Shown: piece by piece, positions 6,986 to 15,866 of the stretch | Layout of the letters: each line of letters opens with the position of its first letter | Position numbering within the stretch: position 1 is the first letter of the stretch | Source of the DNA: a virus | Length of the DNA stretch: 21,440 bases | IMG/VR virus record: IMGVR_UViG_3300033148_003949 | Span: 1 to 21,440 of that record | Strand: one strand, 5' to 3' | Position numbers and translations under genes: made by a program | The notes under the pieces: model-generated | Seen by the model: only the letters and a program-made list of their open reading frames with translations | The model's database searches: none | Told to the model about the DNA's origin: nothing

Positions 6986-7011
6986 CCCGGTGATTTCGTC
7001 GGCTCACCGGG
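6986..7011 (-). terminator. Hairpin downstream of the capsid gene
   Basis: CCCGGTGA (6986-6993) pairs perfectly with TCACCGGG (7004-7011) around a 10-nt loop. It sits in the 135-bp gap between the major capsid gene and the decoration gene, the longest gap within the minus-strand operon apart from its promoter side. There is no T-run on the minus strand, so partial termination or mRNA 3'-end protection is more likely than full termination. Confidence 0.5.
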
Positions 7012-7070
7012 TAAAGCCTCCTCACGGCTGATTGGGGCTCAACCGAGCGAAGAAGCCCGTGGTCCGCGTC

Positions 7071-8039
7071 CTACGCTGTCACCGTGGTGGCCGGTGCCAG
7101 TCCCGTGAGCTTCGAGCACGTGATTATGCTCTGGAGCATCAGGCCGGGGTACCAGATGAGCCGGACGCGCTTGGCGTTCTTCGTCTCCAGCTCGTCCCGG
7201 AACCTCTTGACCCTCAGCGCCCCACCCGACTGGAGGCCGGAGCACGCCTTCGAGCCGAACTGGATGAAGAAGACGGTTGTGGCGTCGTCGTCGTCATCCA
7301 GTTCGGTGCCGTCGGTGGGCTGGTGGCCGTAGCCGCTGCCGTAGTCCTTGTCGCACGCCTCGTCGTTCGAGAGGTGATCTGAGACTACGAGTGGGACCTC
7401 GTTGATGGTCTGCACGGTCTTGCCCTGAATGTCCATCTTCGTGATGCCACCCACGCCGTTCAGGTACTGGTTGATCTCCCGGCGCATCTTCTTGGTCATC
7501 ACGCAGATGTCCGCGTCGCCGTCCGTGATGAGGTCGTTGGCCTCCTCAAGGGCGATCATGGTGCAGGCCGCAGGTGTCTCCGAGGACCCACTGGCGACGG
7601 TGTTGTAGGTCTCGCTCGTCATCAGCTGGTGCAGCCCGTCGAACCGCTTGGTCTCGGTGGCCGCATAGCCGTAGAAGAACGTGTCCAGGAACGCCCGCCG
7701 CATGCTCTTCGCCTTGGACTCGATCTGCTCGCTCATGAGGTCGTTCATGTTCGAGCGCGTGGTCCGAAGGTACTCGTCTACGTCAGCGTCGCCACCCAGG
7801 ATCTTGGTGTGGGCGGTGTGCTGCGTAACGGTGGACGTGTCCTCGACCCATGTGTCCCCCACGGAGTAGAAGTCCGAACCCGAGATGGTCGTCTCCACGT
7901 CGTAGGTGAGTCCGTTCCCCCTGATGTCCTTGAAAGGCAAGCGCGTAAGGATGGGGTCGTGCTTCACGAGCAGCTCGATGACGCCCCTCTGGAGCACGTC
8001 ATTCGAGTACTTGCTGGCCTCAACCAGAGTCATTGCCAT
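7071..8039 (-). CDS. Major capsid protein (HK97-fold type), 322 aa
   Basis: The 322-aa product starts at ATG 8039 with GGGGGAG about 8 nt upstream. Its order fits an HK97-fold capsid protein without a cleaved N-terminal region: an N-terminal arm (MAMTLVEASKYSNDVLQRGV), an E-loop-like stretch about residues 50-80, a long spine helix about 97-122 (NMNDLMSEQIESKAKSMRRA), then A-domain strands and helices including 'DADICVMTKKMRREINQYL'. An acidic run (DDDDD, about 248-252) precedes strand 'VFFIQFG'. The gene follows the scaffold gene by 50 bp and is flanked by a hairpin after its stop, as expected for the most abundant protein. No protease gene is near, so the product probably assembles uncleaved. 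Confidence rests on position, size and this layout. Confidence 0.88.
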   Translation of the reverse strand: MAMTLVEASKYSNDVLQRGVIELLVKHDPILTRLPFKDIRGNGLTYDVETTISGSDFYSVGDTWVEDTSTVTQHTAHTKILGGDADVDEYLRTTRSNMNDLMSEQIESKAKSMRRAFLDTFFYGYAATETKRFDGLHQLMTSETYNTVASGSSETPAACTMIALEEANDLITDGDADICVMTKKMRREINQYLNGVGGITKMDIQGKTVQTINEVPLVVSDHLSNDEACDKDYGSGYGHQPTDGTELDDDDDATTVFFIQFGSKACSGLQSGGALRVKRFRDELETKNAKRVRLIWYPGLMLQSIITCSKLTGLAPATTVTA

Positions 8040-8089
8040 GTCTGTTCTCCCCCGCCGCGATGGCCAGTGTCAGTGCCCCGCGAGCGCTG

Positions 8090-8869
8090 TTATCGTTGTC
8101 GTATCGGTCGTTTGAGCCCGGCTAGGACTTTCTCCTCCGGACTCATGTTCTCAACGGAACGGTTGGTGGTCCCGACCCTGCCGGAGTCCACCTTCGTGCG
8201 GCCCTTGACCTTCTTCTCCTTCGCCTCCAACGCCAGCTCCTTGGCCTTGAACTTCATGGCCGCTGGACCCCCGCCTCTCTGCTCCGCCTCCCGTACTTCG
8301 GGGTCGTTGAGCAGGAGGGTAGCGTCCACGCCATGCTCCTCAGCCAGTTCCTTGGCGAAGTTGATCCGGGAAGCAGCTTCCAGGCGGGCGGCATCACGCG
8401 AGAGACGTTCCCGTGCCTCACGCTCCCCCCGCCGCTGCTCCAGGGCCTTCGAGGCCGCTTCCTGCCGTTCCCGGCTCCGGGTGGCGGCGTCGGCAGCGGT
8501 CATCTCGCCAGCGGCCACGGCGGCGCTATCCACCTGGGCGTGCTGGCGCTCCACTGCCTCAGCATCGGCGATCTCACGCTCGATCTCCTGCCGCAAGACA
8601 GTGTCCCTGAGCGTGCCGATCTGCGTGTCCTTGGCCGACAGACCCTGCTTGAGCTCCGCGACCTCAGCCGCAAGGCTCTCCACAGTAAGCCCCTCTTCCT
8701 TGGACTCGTCCCCCGCAGCCTCTTCTGAACCTTCGCCACCCTCTCCAGGTTCGTCACCAGCAAACGGGTCATCGGTTACTTGGGAAGAGTCATCGCCCTC
8801 CCCAGGTCCGTCGCCCTCTTGCTCCTCCGTTACTTGGAGCTGGTCTGCCAGGTCCTTTTCAGTCGTCAT
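8090..8869 (-). CDS. Capsid scaffolding protein, 259 aa
   Basis: The 259-aa product starts at ATG 8869 with GGAGG about 7 nt upstream. Residues 1-60 are highly acidic and disordered (EEQEGDGPGEGDD, GEGGEGSEEAAGDESKEEG). Residues about 61-225 are a charged, alanine-rich coiled coil (VESLAAEVAELKQGL, RERQEAASKALEQRRGEREA). The C-terminus is basic and ends 'SPEEKVLAGLKRPIRQR'. An acidic N-terminus, coiled coil and basic capsid-binding tail are the hallmarks of scaffolding proteins, which line the procapsid and leave before or during packaging. It is directly upstream of the capsid gene. No nuclease or protease motif is present. Confidence 0.85.
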   Translation of the reverse strand: MTTEKDLADQLQVTEEQEGDGPGEGDDSSQVTDDPFAGDEPGEGGEGSEEAAGDESKEEGLTVESLAAEVAELKQGLSAKDTQIGTLRDTVLRQEIEREIADAEAVERQHAQVDSAAVAAGEMTAADAATRSRERQEAASKALEQRRGEREARERLSRDAARLEAASRINFAKELAEEHGVDATLLLNDPEVREAEQRGGGPAAMKFKAKELALEAKEKKVKGRTKVDSGRVGTTNRSVENMSPEEKVLAGLKRPIRQR

Positions 8870-8890
8870 CTGACTGCCTCCATTATGCCA

Positions 8891-8904
8891 CAGCCTGCAG
8901 GCTG
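8891..8904. repeat. 14-bp perfect palindrome between polyvalent and scaffold genes
   Basis: CAGCCTGCAGGCTG is a perfect 14-bp palindrome that begins 1 bp beyond the stop of the 1303-aa gene and lies 22 bp before the scaffold start. With no loop it is a poor hairpin; a dimeric protein binding site or chance is as likely. It is noted because the rest of this gap is only about 36 bp. Confidence 0.35.
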
Positions 8905-8905
8905 G

Positions 8906-11900
8906 CTAGCGTGCAGCAATGTTCTGCACTGTCTGTCGAAGCGTCTGTTTGAGCCACGCATCGAAACTCGGGGCACCCAGCGGAGCCTGCTCATAGACCA
9001 CCTGGAGTCGCGTGGCCTCTCCAGGGGTCAGGTCACCGTCCTCGTACCAGACCTTGCGAAGGGCGCGCAGGAGCGAGCCATCCAGATGCGGCCTCACTCG
9101 CTGCCATGCCGCCATAGCGTTCGAGAACCCAGAGCGGCTGGCGGGTGTGGGTCGACCGGCGGACTGGAGGAGGGTGTTCATCCGCTTCTTGCCCAGCACC
9201 TTCTCGTAGTCCTCCAGTATCTTCGGGTCGATCTCATACCGGAGGACGTTGTTGTCCTTGAGATACTCAGTAGCGAGAACCTTGGCGCGGGTGCTCTGGA
9301 GGGTGCTGACGCGGCCGAGGATGAACAGTTTGGCATCGACCTCTGGGTTCAGTTTTCGGTGCTGTATACGCGAGAACCGTTGCCCGCGCTCCCTGCGCTC
9401 GTCCTCGTCGGTGGAGATGTCGTCGTAGACCTCGATATCCCCTTCCCACTCCTCCCAGAGGTTGGACATGATGTTGGTTGGATATGCCCTGCCGCCAAAG
9501 AACTCCGAGGTGCCACGGATGGCCCGTTGCCTGATATCGCCACCCTCCAGAGCCACCGTCTGGACCCAGATAGGCATGAAGTTCTCGGCTACGGTCTTAG
9601 TAAACGAGAGGAAGCCATCGCGGGTAGGGTCCCCGATGAAGTCTTTGCCAGTAGCCAGATCCCAGGCATTGGAGACAACCGGGCTTGAGAGGCCGCGGAC
9701 GAATCGGATGAGTGGGTTGCGAATGTACTCACCCTTCCCCCATCCGACAGATGTGTCACCGAGCTTGGTGGGGTCATCGACTGTCGCTCCGAGGAGTTTG
9801 ATGACGCTGCGCACCTTGCTGCCCGGACCCACATTCTGCCCACCCACTTCCCAAGTGAGGAACTTGTTGGAGGCAGGGTCCAGATGGCGCAGGGCCTCCT
9901 CCTGGCTCTCACCCATAGCCAGGGAGATGGCGTAGCCGGTTGCCACTACTGCCGATACGCCCTTGATGAGGTGTTCGCGGGCGAGAGAACCCCGGATGCC
10001 ACCGGTACCGACCATCCCCCTGACTGCATCGAAGAGGAGGGCGGCTATGGCAGCGTTGTACCGAGGGGCGAGCATAGCCGCAGTCATCTTCTGCCTCGCC
10101 CCGGTACTCATCCCCAGGCGAGCCAGTGAAGTGACCCCGCGGAACTCGTTGACGAACTGGGCGATGTCGGCACGGCGGGCCGCGGTGGTGCCGAGGTGGT
10201 CGAAAGCTTTGAGCAACTCTATCCCGGCTATGTCCATGGCCGACTCGAAGCCGCGCTGGAATGGGCTGAGGGCCATATCGGGGGCCTTGGCGGCGGCGCC
10301 CACTACCTTGTATGGGGACCTTGCCAGCCGCGCCACTGTGCGGGAGAACTCGGTGAACTCGGTACCACCCTGGCGGGTGAGAACGGTGATCGGGTACCTT
10401 TGCGCGATGGCGATGTTCTCAGGACGCTTGAGGTACGCCGCGTGGAACTGCGGATCACGCATAGCCTGCACGAACCCTCTACCGGCCCTGACGTAGGCCC
10501 TCGGGTTCCCACCCGCCAGGAAAAGAAGCTGAATCAGCATGGGGCTGACATCACCAGCGAGCATGAAGTAGCGGGAGACGGCGTTGAACTGGTTGACCGC
10601 GGCAAGGGCCTCGGAGAAGTTCGGGTTCAGGCTCTTGTTGACGGCGTCAGCCACCTCCTTGCCACCTGGACCCTTGAAGTACTTGCCAGCAAAGGCCGGG
10701 GCCTGGATAGCACCCTCCCCCGCCTTGAGAGCCCTGAGGCGCTCACCGGCCCTTGCGAGACTAGCCTGTGTGTCCCGGACTTCAGCGAGCACCTCATTTA
10801 TCAGGCCACCGCGGAACTTCTGGGTGCCTGGGGCAACGCGCTCGCCACGGATGGCCGTGATGGTGTCGTCGAGGACCTGCATGGAGCGCTGGCGGAGGGC
10901 GCCCACGGGCTTGACCTTGGCATCGGTGAGAACTTGGGCGGCCTTGATGACATCGGACCGCCAGACACGCGTGGCTGGTTTGAGGCCCCGCTCCTCCAGC
11001 ATGGGGAAGACGCGCTCAATCGCCTTCACGGTACCCACGGGCAACTGCTCACCACGCTTGGCCCGCTGAAGTGCCAGCACGGCCCTGCGCGCGCTCTGTA
11101 GTTTCCTACTGGCAGCCAGCCTCGCGGCCTTGAGTTCCTCGCTTGTGCCCGCCGTCCTCCACGGTACTTCGTCCAGCAGCCAGTCAGCCATGCGCTTGTC
11201 GGCGATCTTGTTCAGCCCTCCCTCGATGTTGAGTCTGAGTGCTTCCTCTACCGGCAGTTCGTAGGCCCCAGCAGCGATTGCCTCCTCGGGGGTGTCGTAC
11301 CACTTGTGCTTCTCGAAGGCCAGTTTGCCGCCGGGTCTGGATGGGCCAGAACGGACACCGAAGGTCTCGATGGTGCCGTCCGGCATGTCCTTGGCAAACA
11401 CCCTGCTACCGATGTACCGCCTACCCTCCTCGAAGGTGAGCTTCTTGACTTCAATGCCCTCCGCCGCCATAACTCGCTCAAGGTCGTCCGTCAGGGACCC
11501 GACCCGAGTGATGAACTGTTGCTGTTCCGGAGTCATTCGGGGCATGTACTTCTTCGGGTTAGCAGCCAGCGTGTTGACAGTGAGGCCCTTGAACGGTCCC
11601 GCCTCAAGCAGACCGTGCTCGGATATGCGGCCGAAAACCTTGGTGGAGGGCCCGAGAGCGTCAATGTGGACCATAGCGGTTTGCGCTAGCGTCTCGACTT
11701 CTGCGCCGAGATGGGCGCGGCCAGCTGCGTACTTGGTGTAGGCGGGAGCGTCCGGTCCAGTGATGCCGAAGGGCTTGAGAACCGTGCGCATACCAGGGAG
11801 GGCAGCAATCTTCTTGAAGATATCTGGGCGGGAGGTGATGTCGACCACCGTATTGGCGTCCGTCAGGGCACCGATGAGGCGAGTCGGTTCGCCTCCTGAG

Positions 11901-12817
11901 ACAGCCGCTAGCCGGCCCCGTTGCAGGCCTATCTTGGGGTCGATAGCTCTGGCCACTGCATGCAGGGCAGGACGAATTGCATACCGGCCGGGCAGTGTGG
12001 TGGCGCGCAGAGCGGCTTGTGCGGGTGGGGCAAGTACAGCGCCGGCCTCGCGGGCGCCTGCTCCCGCAACAGCCGCCAGTCTCTCTACTGGCCCTTCCAA
12101 GCCACCGGGGACAGATTCCACAAGAGGGTGCGGGCGGCCTCTGAGGGCCATGCCGGGACGGGCGCTACCGAGGGACAGCTGTGGACCAACCCGCGGGAGT
12201 ATACCGCCTGGGGCGCCGGCGCGAACAACTGATGCCCCTGTCCTTCCGGCAAGCCCTAGCTCAGCCCCAGCGCCCAGGCCACCACCGACCAAACTGCCAG
12301 CGATCCCACCTAGCTTCCGGGGCAGACTGCCCTCCTTGAACGGGGCCTCCCCAGCGGCCTCCCCGGTCCACGCACCGAGCGTCCCGATCGGGTACATCCC
12401 GGCCCCATACGCCTGCGCCATGCCCCCAACGAACTCCCCAAGGCTGGCAGGCTCTCCCCCCGCCCAGTACCGTCTCTGCCCGCGCGCCTCAACCGCCTTC
12501 ATGAGACTCCCAATGCGCTCGTCGAGGGTACCAGCCGGGAGGGAGCCTATGTTGATGCCGAGTTCGGCTGCCCGCGCCTCAAGCTTTGTCAGGGTGTCCA
12601 TCTTTGTGGACAGGGGAGTGTCCTTCAGGGGGTCGGTAGGTTCAGGCTCAGGGGGTGCAGCAGGTGGAGTGGATGGAGCCGCAGGGGCAAGCAGGGTGGG
12701 CCTCGGCCTCGCGGGCGCGCCCATACGCGTAGGCAGTGGTTCGCGCGTGCGCGTATCAAACCCCTTCGCAGCGCTCACGAAGGTCTGGGCAACCTCTTTC
12801 TGCCACGGCTGGGCCAT
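8906..12817 (-). CDS. Large internal virion / polyvalent protein with LPD38-like region, 1303 aa
   Basis: The chosen start is ATG 12817, which shares its A with the TGA of the upstream gene; GAGGTGG lies about 8 nt before it. A GTG four codons earlier is less likely. Order: Pro-rich linker (about 30-62), Gly/Ala-rich hydrophobic stretch (about 126-195, e.g. GGIAGSLVGGGLGAGAE) that could interact with membranes, a long helical middle, and region about 731-931 which resembles the large polyvalent protein-associated domain 38 of phages: 'YFMLAGDVSPMLIQLLFLAG', then 'FVNEFRGVTSLARLG' and 'MLAPRYNAAIAALLF'. LPD38-type proteins are giant phage proteins thought to be carried in the virion and ejected. 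A DNA-ejection or internal core role is inferred. Unusual for its place between portal and scaffold. No lysozyme or transglycosylase motif is seen. Confidence 0.8.
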   Translation of the reverse strand: MAQPWQKEVAQTFVSAAKGFDTRTREPLPTRMGAPARPRPTLLAPAAPSTPPAAPPEPEPTDPLKDTPLSTKMDTLTKLEARAAELGINIGSLPAGTLDERIGSLMKAVEARGQRRYWAGGEPASLGEFVGGMAQAYGAGMYPIGTLGAWTGEAAGEAPFKEGSLPRKLGGIAGSLVGGGLGAGAELGLAGRTGASVVRAGAPGGILPRVGPQLSLGSARPGMALRGRPHPLVESVPGGLEGPVERLAAVAGAGAREAGAVLAPPAQAALRATTLPGRYAIRPALHAVARAIDPKIGLQRGRLAAVSGGEPTRLIGALTDANTVVDITSRPDIFKKIAALPGMRTVLKPFGITGPDAPAYTKYAAGRAHLGAEVETLAQTAMVHIDALGPSTKVFGRISEHGLLEAGPFKGLTVNTLAANPKKYMPRMTPEQQQFITRVGSLTDDLERVMAAEGIEVKKLTFEEGRRYIGSRVFAKDMPDGTIETFGVRSGPSRPGGKLAFEKHKWYDTPEEAIAAGAYELPVEEALRLNIEGGLNKIADKRMADWLLDEVPWRTAGTSEELKAARLAASRKLQSARRAVLALQRAKRGEQLPVGTVKAIERVFPMLEERGLKPATRVWRSDVIKAAQVLTDAKVKPVGALRQRSMQVLDDTITAIRGERVAPGTQKFRGGLINEVLAEVRDTQASLARAGERLRALKAGEGAIQAPAFAGKYFKGPGGKEVADAVNKSLNPNFSEALAAVNQFNAVSRYFMLAGDVSPMLIQLLFLAGGNPRAYVRAGRGFVQAMRDPQFHAAYLKRPENIAIAQRYPITVLTRQGGTEFTEFSRTVARLARSPYKVVGAAAKAPDMALSPFQRGFESAMDIAGIELLKAFDHLGTTAARRADIAQFVNEFRGVTSLARLGMSTGARQKMTAAMLAPRYNAAIAALLFDAVRGMVGTGGIRGSLAREHLIKGVSAVVATGYAISLAMGESQEEALRHLDPASNKFLTWEVGGQNVGPGSKVRSVIKLLGATVDDPTKLGDTSVGWGKGEYIRNPLIRFVRGLSSPVVSNAWDLATGKDFIGDPTRDGFLSFTKTVAENFMPIWVQTVALEGGDIRQRAIRGTSEFFGGRAYPTNIMSNLWEEWEGDIEVYDDISTDEDERRERGQRFSRIQHRKLNPEVDAKLFILGRVSTLQSTRAKVLATEYLKDNNVLRYEIDPKILEDYEKVLGKKRMNTLLQSAGRPTPASRSGFSNAMAAWQRVRPHLDGSLLRALRKVWYEDGDLTPGEATRLQVVYEQAPLGAPSFDAWLKQTLRQTVQNIAAR

Positions 12818-13116
12818 CAGACAAGCCACCTCATCCGCGGGGCATACAGGCTCTGCCCCATCTGGCCCCTAGCACGAGGCGAGCGGGAGAGGTACGCCTG
12901 CCGGTATGGGTAGGTCTGGGCGTGCTCTTGGAAGGTGAGAGTGGGTTCCCGGCCCTGCATCATCGCCCTCGCCAGCCTGCCCTGGTAGTCCTGCCAGACA
13001 TTGCCGTATCTGCCCCGCCAGTAGTCGGTGAAGGCCGGTGACGGGGAGCGCGGCCGGACAGCAGCGTACACCATCTCGGGTTCTCCGCCGAGGAACTCAT
13101 CCAAGTAGTTTGCCAT
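12817..13116 (-). CDS. Conserved-looking small phage protein, 99 aa
   Basis: The chosen start is ATG 13116 with GAGGGAA about 9 nt upstream; an in-frame TTG at 13131 would add 5 residues but lacks a site. The product has aromatic-rich segments: 'FTDYWRGRYGNVWQDYQGRL' and 'FQEHAQTYPYRQAYLSRSP', and ends 'SLYAPRMRWLV'. The 'YWRxRYxxxxxxYxGxL ... FxExxxxYPxxxxYxxxSPxxRG ... APRMRWxV' order is one I recall from unnamed phage proteins beside portal genes. It overlaps the 1303-aa gene by TGATG. A cofactor or chaperone of the large internal protein is a reasonable guess. Not membrane-bound. Confidence 0.72.
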   Translation of the reverse strand: MANYLDEFLGGEPEMVYAAVRPRSPSPAFTDYWRGRYGNVWQDYQGRLARAMMQGREPTLTFQEHAQTYPYRQAYLSRSPRARGQMGQSLYAPRMRWLV

Positions 13117-13127
13117 GGCATGTTCCC

Positions 13128-13883
13128 TCAACCGGCGATGGCGTACTTGCGGGCCAGAGCATCAAGGTAGGTCTCCTGCTCAAGCGCCGCGGCTTCTGTG
13201 CCCGCCCACGCCCGCTGCGGAGCATCCCTGAACGCCCGCTGGGACATGATCCTGGCCATCCACGGCAGGGTGCCGCGTTCTCGCAAGGCTCCCCTGAACG
13301 CAGCGCGCTGTCCTGTGGAAGGGTCGATGCCCATTTCAGCGAAGAACATCATCTGCTCCTCGGGGGACATGCCGCGGAGTTCACGGAAGGACCCACCACC
13401 GGGCAGGGAAGCCTCGGGGGTGATGCCCGAGAGGTAGTCGGCATAGGGCGTCCTCGGGACCCCCAGAGCCTCTTCCTCATACGCTTGAAGGGCATACGGG
13501 AGAATGTACTGGCTGCCCAGCCCCCGCCGGTACTGGGCATAGGGTGTCTCGGCGCCGGTGGGGATGCCGAGTTGCTGCTCGAACTGCCCCTGCCAGTACT
13601 GTGGGCCGGTGAGCCACTCACCAGGAGCACCGCCGGGCACAGCCCCAGTATCGTCAATCCCCTCTGACTCCTTGCCCTCCCAAGAAGCGCTCCCTGGGTC
13701 ATTGGGATCACTGAAGGTCCAAACCCCGAGCGAGTTGGGTGGCTTGGTCTGGTTCTTAGTCGGCACAGTCGCGTTTGGCCACCTTGCGGTGATTGCGGCA
13801 ATCACGGTGCCGGTAGGTACCGAGCCGTCAACGCCAACCCAGCCGAGTTCGTTCCCGTCAAGAAGAACCTTGTACCACCACAT
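13128..13883 (-). CDS. Unknown virion-module protein, 251 aa
   Basis: The 251-aa product starts at ATG 13883, 6 nt after the portal TAA, with a GGGGGG run about 9 nt upstream. Residues 1-35 form a small beta-rich domain (MWWYKVLLDGNELGWVGVDG). A flexible, proline- and glycine-rich linker follows (about 45-95). The C-terminal half is helical with many aromatics and charged residues: 'YILPYALQAYEEEALGVPRT', 'MSPEEQMMFFAEMGIDP', 'ETYLDALARKYAIAG'. No known family is recognised. It lies between the portal and a 99-aa protein that leads into the 1303-aa protein. An accessory ejection-module or connector role is plausible, from context only. Confidence 0.7.
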   Translation of the reverse strand: MWWYKVLLDGNELGWVGVDGSVPTGTVIAAITARWPNATVPTKNQTKPPNSLGVWTFSDPNDPGSASWEGKESEGIDDTGAVPGGAPGEWLTGPQYWQGQFEQQLGIPTGAETPYAQYRRGLGSQYILPYALQAYEEEALGVPRTPYADYLSGITPEASLPGGGSFRELRGMSPEEQMMFFAEMGIDPSTGQRAAFRGALRERGTLPWMARIMSQRAFRDAPQRAWAGTEAAALEQETYLDALARKYAIAG

Positions 13884-13889
13884 GACCGG

Positions 13890-15866
13890 TTACCCCCCTT
13901 GCCCAGCGGCCGCTCCTGCAGCAGCCGGCGACTCGATTCCTAGTGCCTTGAACAATTGCAGAACGATGTCCTGCCTCCCCGCCTGCTCCAGTATCCGCAC
14001 GATCGTCACCAGGAACTGCGGGTCGGGTGGAGCGCCAGCCTCGACCATTCGGACGAAGGCGTCGGCCTCTGCCTGCCTACCCGCCCCCACCAGTACGTTC
14101 AGTATAGCCTCAGCCAGAGGTTGTGGGATCTGCGGCCCCGGCGCCTGCCCAGGTGTGGGTGTGGGCTGAGGCTGTCCACCCGGCCCCGGCATCGCGCCCT
14201 CTGGACCTGCTCCCGCTGCTGCACCCTCTGGACCAGGCGCCGGTTGTGGCCCCGGCTGTCCCTCGAACAACTCCACGACCAGCTCAGCAGCCCGCTTCTC
14301 GCCAGCCTCCTCAAGAGCCTCTGCAATAAGCGCCGTCCTCACCGCCGGGTTGTTCTTCCCCTGCTCGACGAGGATTCGCCGCTCCTCAGCATCCGGGTCG
14401 CGGAGCTTGAGTATGTCAGCCCGGCCCGTCCGCTTGGACAGCGCCGGCATCTCGTCGGGTGACTGCTTGGACGTGAGGGCGAGGAACATCTGCGCGTCGG
14501 CCTCTTCGTCCCTGGGGAGCCGCGGCTCCACCTTGACCTCTACCCGCCAGCTCGGGTCCACTGTCTTGGGCTTGGTGGTGACCCTGAAGAACTCGCCCTC
14601 GTTGTTGTAGCCGGAGAGCTCGGCGGTCTTGATGTCCTCGACAGTGGCAAACTGGTGCAGGAACTCCTGGGCCAGCCAGGTGTACGCCTCAGCCAGCAGA
14701 TCGGTTATCGGCCCATATATAGTCCTGGCCGCTTCGTTGCGGATTGCCAGGGCCCGCCCGCTTTCTGCCGCCGTTGCACCCCCGTAAGCGAGCGGGCCGT
14801 GGTGGGTGACTTCCTGCCATTCATTGTCGATGACGCCGAGGATCTGGAATGTCTCGGCAGGGGGCTTCGGGAGTTCGAGGGGGGTGATCTTCTCATCCTT
14901 GTCTGTGCGAATCTCGCGGAAGCCGCGGTAGGGGTCGCCCTCGATACTCTTCTTCCCGGTCTTGGACTGGTGGATGAGGGTGCCGGCCACGGACCGCCTC
15001 TGCATGTCCATGAGGCGAGAGATGTAGCGATTCCGGGGCTTCACGAGCTTCCTGCCCATGCCCCACACGCTCTCACCTTGGAACTCGATAGTGTCCTGGC
15101 GGCCCTCGGACTGGGTGAGGATGGTGGGCATGCTGCCGACTGGAAGGATGAGGCCGGGGACATGGCCAATCCCATGCTGGGAGTCTTCGTCGTTGATGTC
15201 CTTGACGAACTCTCCACCTATGAGGATGGCATTGGCCTCCGGGGTCCAGAAGTCGGTGATGTCCCCCGACATGCCCTCGGCCTTTTCACCGTACTCGGCC
15301 TCAAGCTGGCTCTTCGTGGACGGGCGCTTGAACGCCATCCAGAGCAGCCCGTTGGGACCCATCTCCCACGTCACATGGAGCATGTCCCAGACAGCCACGT
15401 CGAAGACCGTGTCCTCCTCACCCTCCGGCACGAACGCGAGGGCGCGCATGGCGACCCACCCGCGGGCCAGCCCGTGGAAGGTGAGGGCCTTGCGGAGTGA
15501 GGGTTCGGCTATGGAGCGGCGCCGCCGGTCGACAGCGTCGAGTGCCCCGAAGAGGAACAGTTCGCCCTCGGAAGCGGCTGTCCGGTCTGCCTCTTCGCTA
15601 TCGTCGGGCAGGGTGATGGACAGGGTGAGCCGCGCCCGGTTGATCCCGGACTCTGCCGTGTCGAAGAAGTTGCGCGGCGAGGTGGTGGTGAAGTGCTCGT
15701 ATCCCTTCCCCTCCTCGCTGTCCGGGTCGTTCTGGGGCTCGTAGTCGTCAAGGGCATACAGCTCGTAGAAGTCGTCGTCCATGCGGGTACGCAGGTTCTC
15801 AAGCGTCCCCTCCATGGCCTTGACGGCCTCAAGAATCTCGCCGGGGTCCTCGAACGTCCTAGCCAT
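13890..15866 (-). CDS. Portal protein, 658 aa
   Basis: The start at ATG 15866 is chosen because AGGAGG lies 9 nt upstream and it overlaps the stop of the small upstream gene (ATGGCTAG); a longer frame to 15899 has no comparable site. Order: helical N-terminus with acidic patches (DDDFYELYALDDYEPQNDPD), then 'FFDTAESGINRARLTLSITL', a wing-like domain with 'VFDVAVWDMLHVTWEMGPNG', stem/crown-like segment 'FQGESVWGMGRKLVKPRNRY', a region ending 'GPLAYGGATAAESGRALAIR' (a segment typical of portal clips), and a long Pro/Gly-rich linker (about 535-583) before a short helical C-terminal domain (about 584-645). The product forms the dodecameric ring for DNA entry. It lies directly after terL, the canonical place. 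The Pro/Gly linker plus extra helical domain is unusual. Confidence 0.88.
   Translation of the reverse strand: MARTFEDPGEILEAVKAMEGTLENLRTRMDDDFYELYALDDYEPQNDPDSEEGKGYEHFTTTSPRNFFDTAESGINRARLTLSITLPDDSEEADRTAASEGELFLFGALDAVDRRRRSIAEPSLRKALTFHGLARGWVAMRALAFVPEGEEDTVFDVAVWDMLHVTWEMGPNGLLWMAFKRPSTKSQLEAEYGEKAEGMSGDITDFWTPEANAILIGGEFVKDINDEDSQHGIGHVPGLILPVGSMPTILTQSEGRQDTIEFQGESVWGMGRKLVKPRNRYISRLMDMQRRSVAGTLIHQSKTGKKSIEGDPYRGFREIRTDKDEKITPLELPKPPAETFQILGVIDNEWQEVTHHGPLAYGGATAAESGRALAIRNEAARTIYGPITDLLAEAYTWLAQEFLHQFATVEDIKTAELSGYNNEGEFFRVTTKPKTVDPSWRVEVKVEPRLPRDEEADAQMFLALTSKQSPDEMPALSKRTGRADILKLRDPDAEERRILVEQGKNNPAVRTALIAEALEEAGEKRAAELVVELFEGQPGPQPAPGPEGAAAGAGPEGAMPGPGGQPQPTPTPGQAPGPQIPQPLAEAILNVLVGAGRQAEADAFVRMVEAGAPPDPQFLVTIVRILEQAGRQDIVLQLFKALGIESPAAAGAAAGQGG

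Noticed and set aside
5931-7031. 366-aa plus-strand open frame
   Set aside because: Opposite the decoration/fibre gene, whose repeats are clear in the minus frame; composition is arginine-rich shadow type.
7629-8873. 414-aa plus-strand open frame
   Set aside because: Antisense to the scaffold and capsid genes; low-complexity Ser/Arg composition typical of shadow frames; no SD.
11760-12872. 370-aa plus-strand open frame
   Set aside because: Shadow of the N-terminal part of the 1303-aa gene; Ala/Pro/Ser/Arg composition, no motif and no SD.
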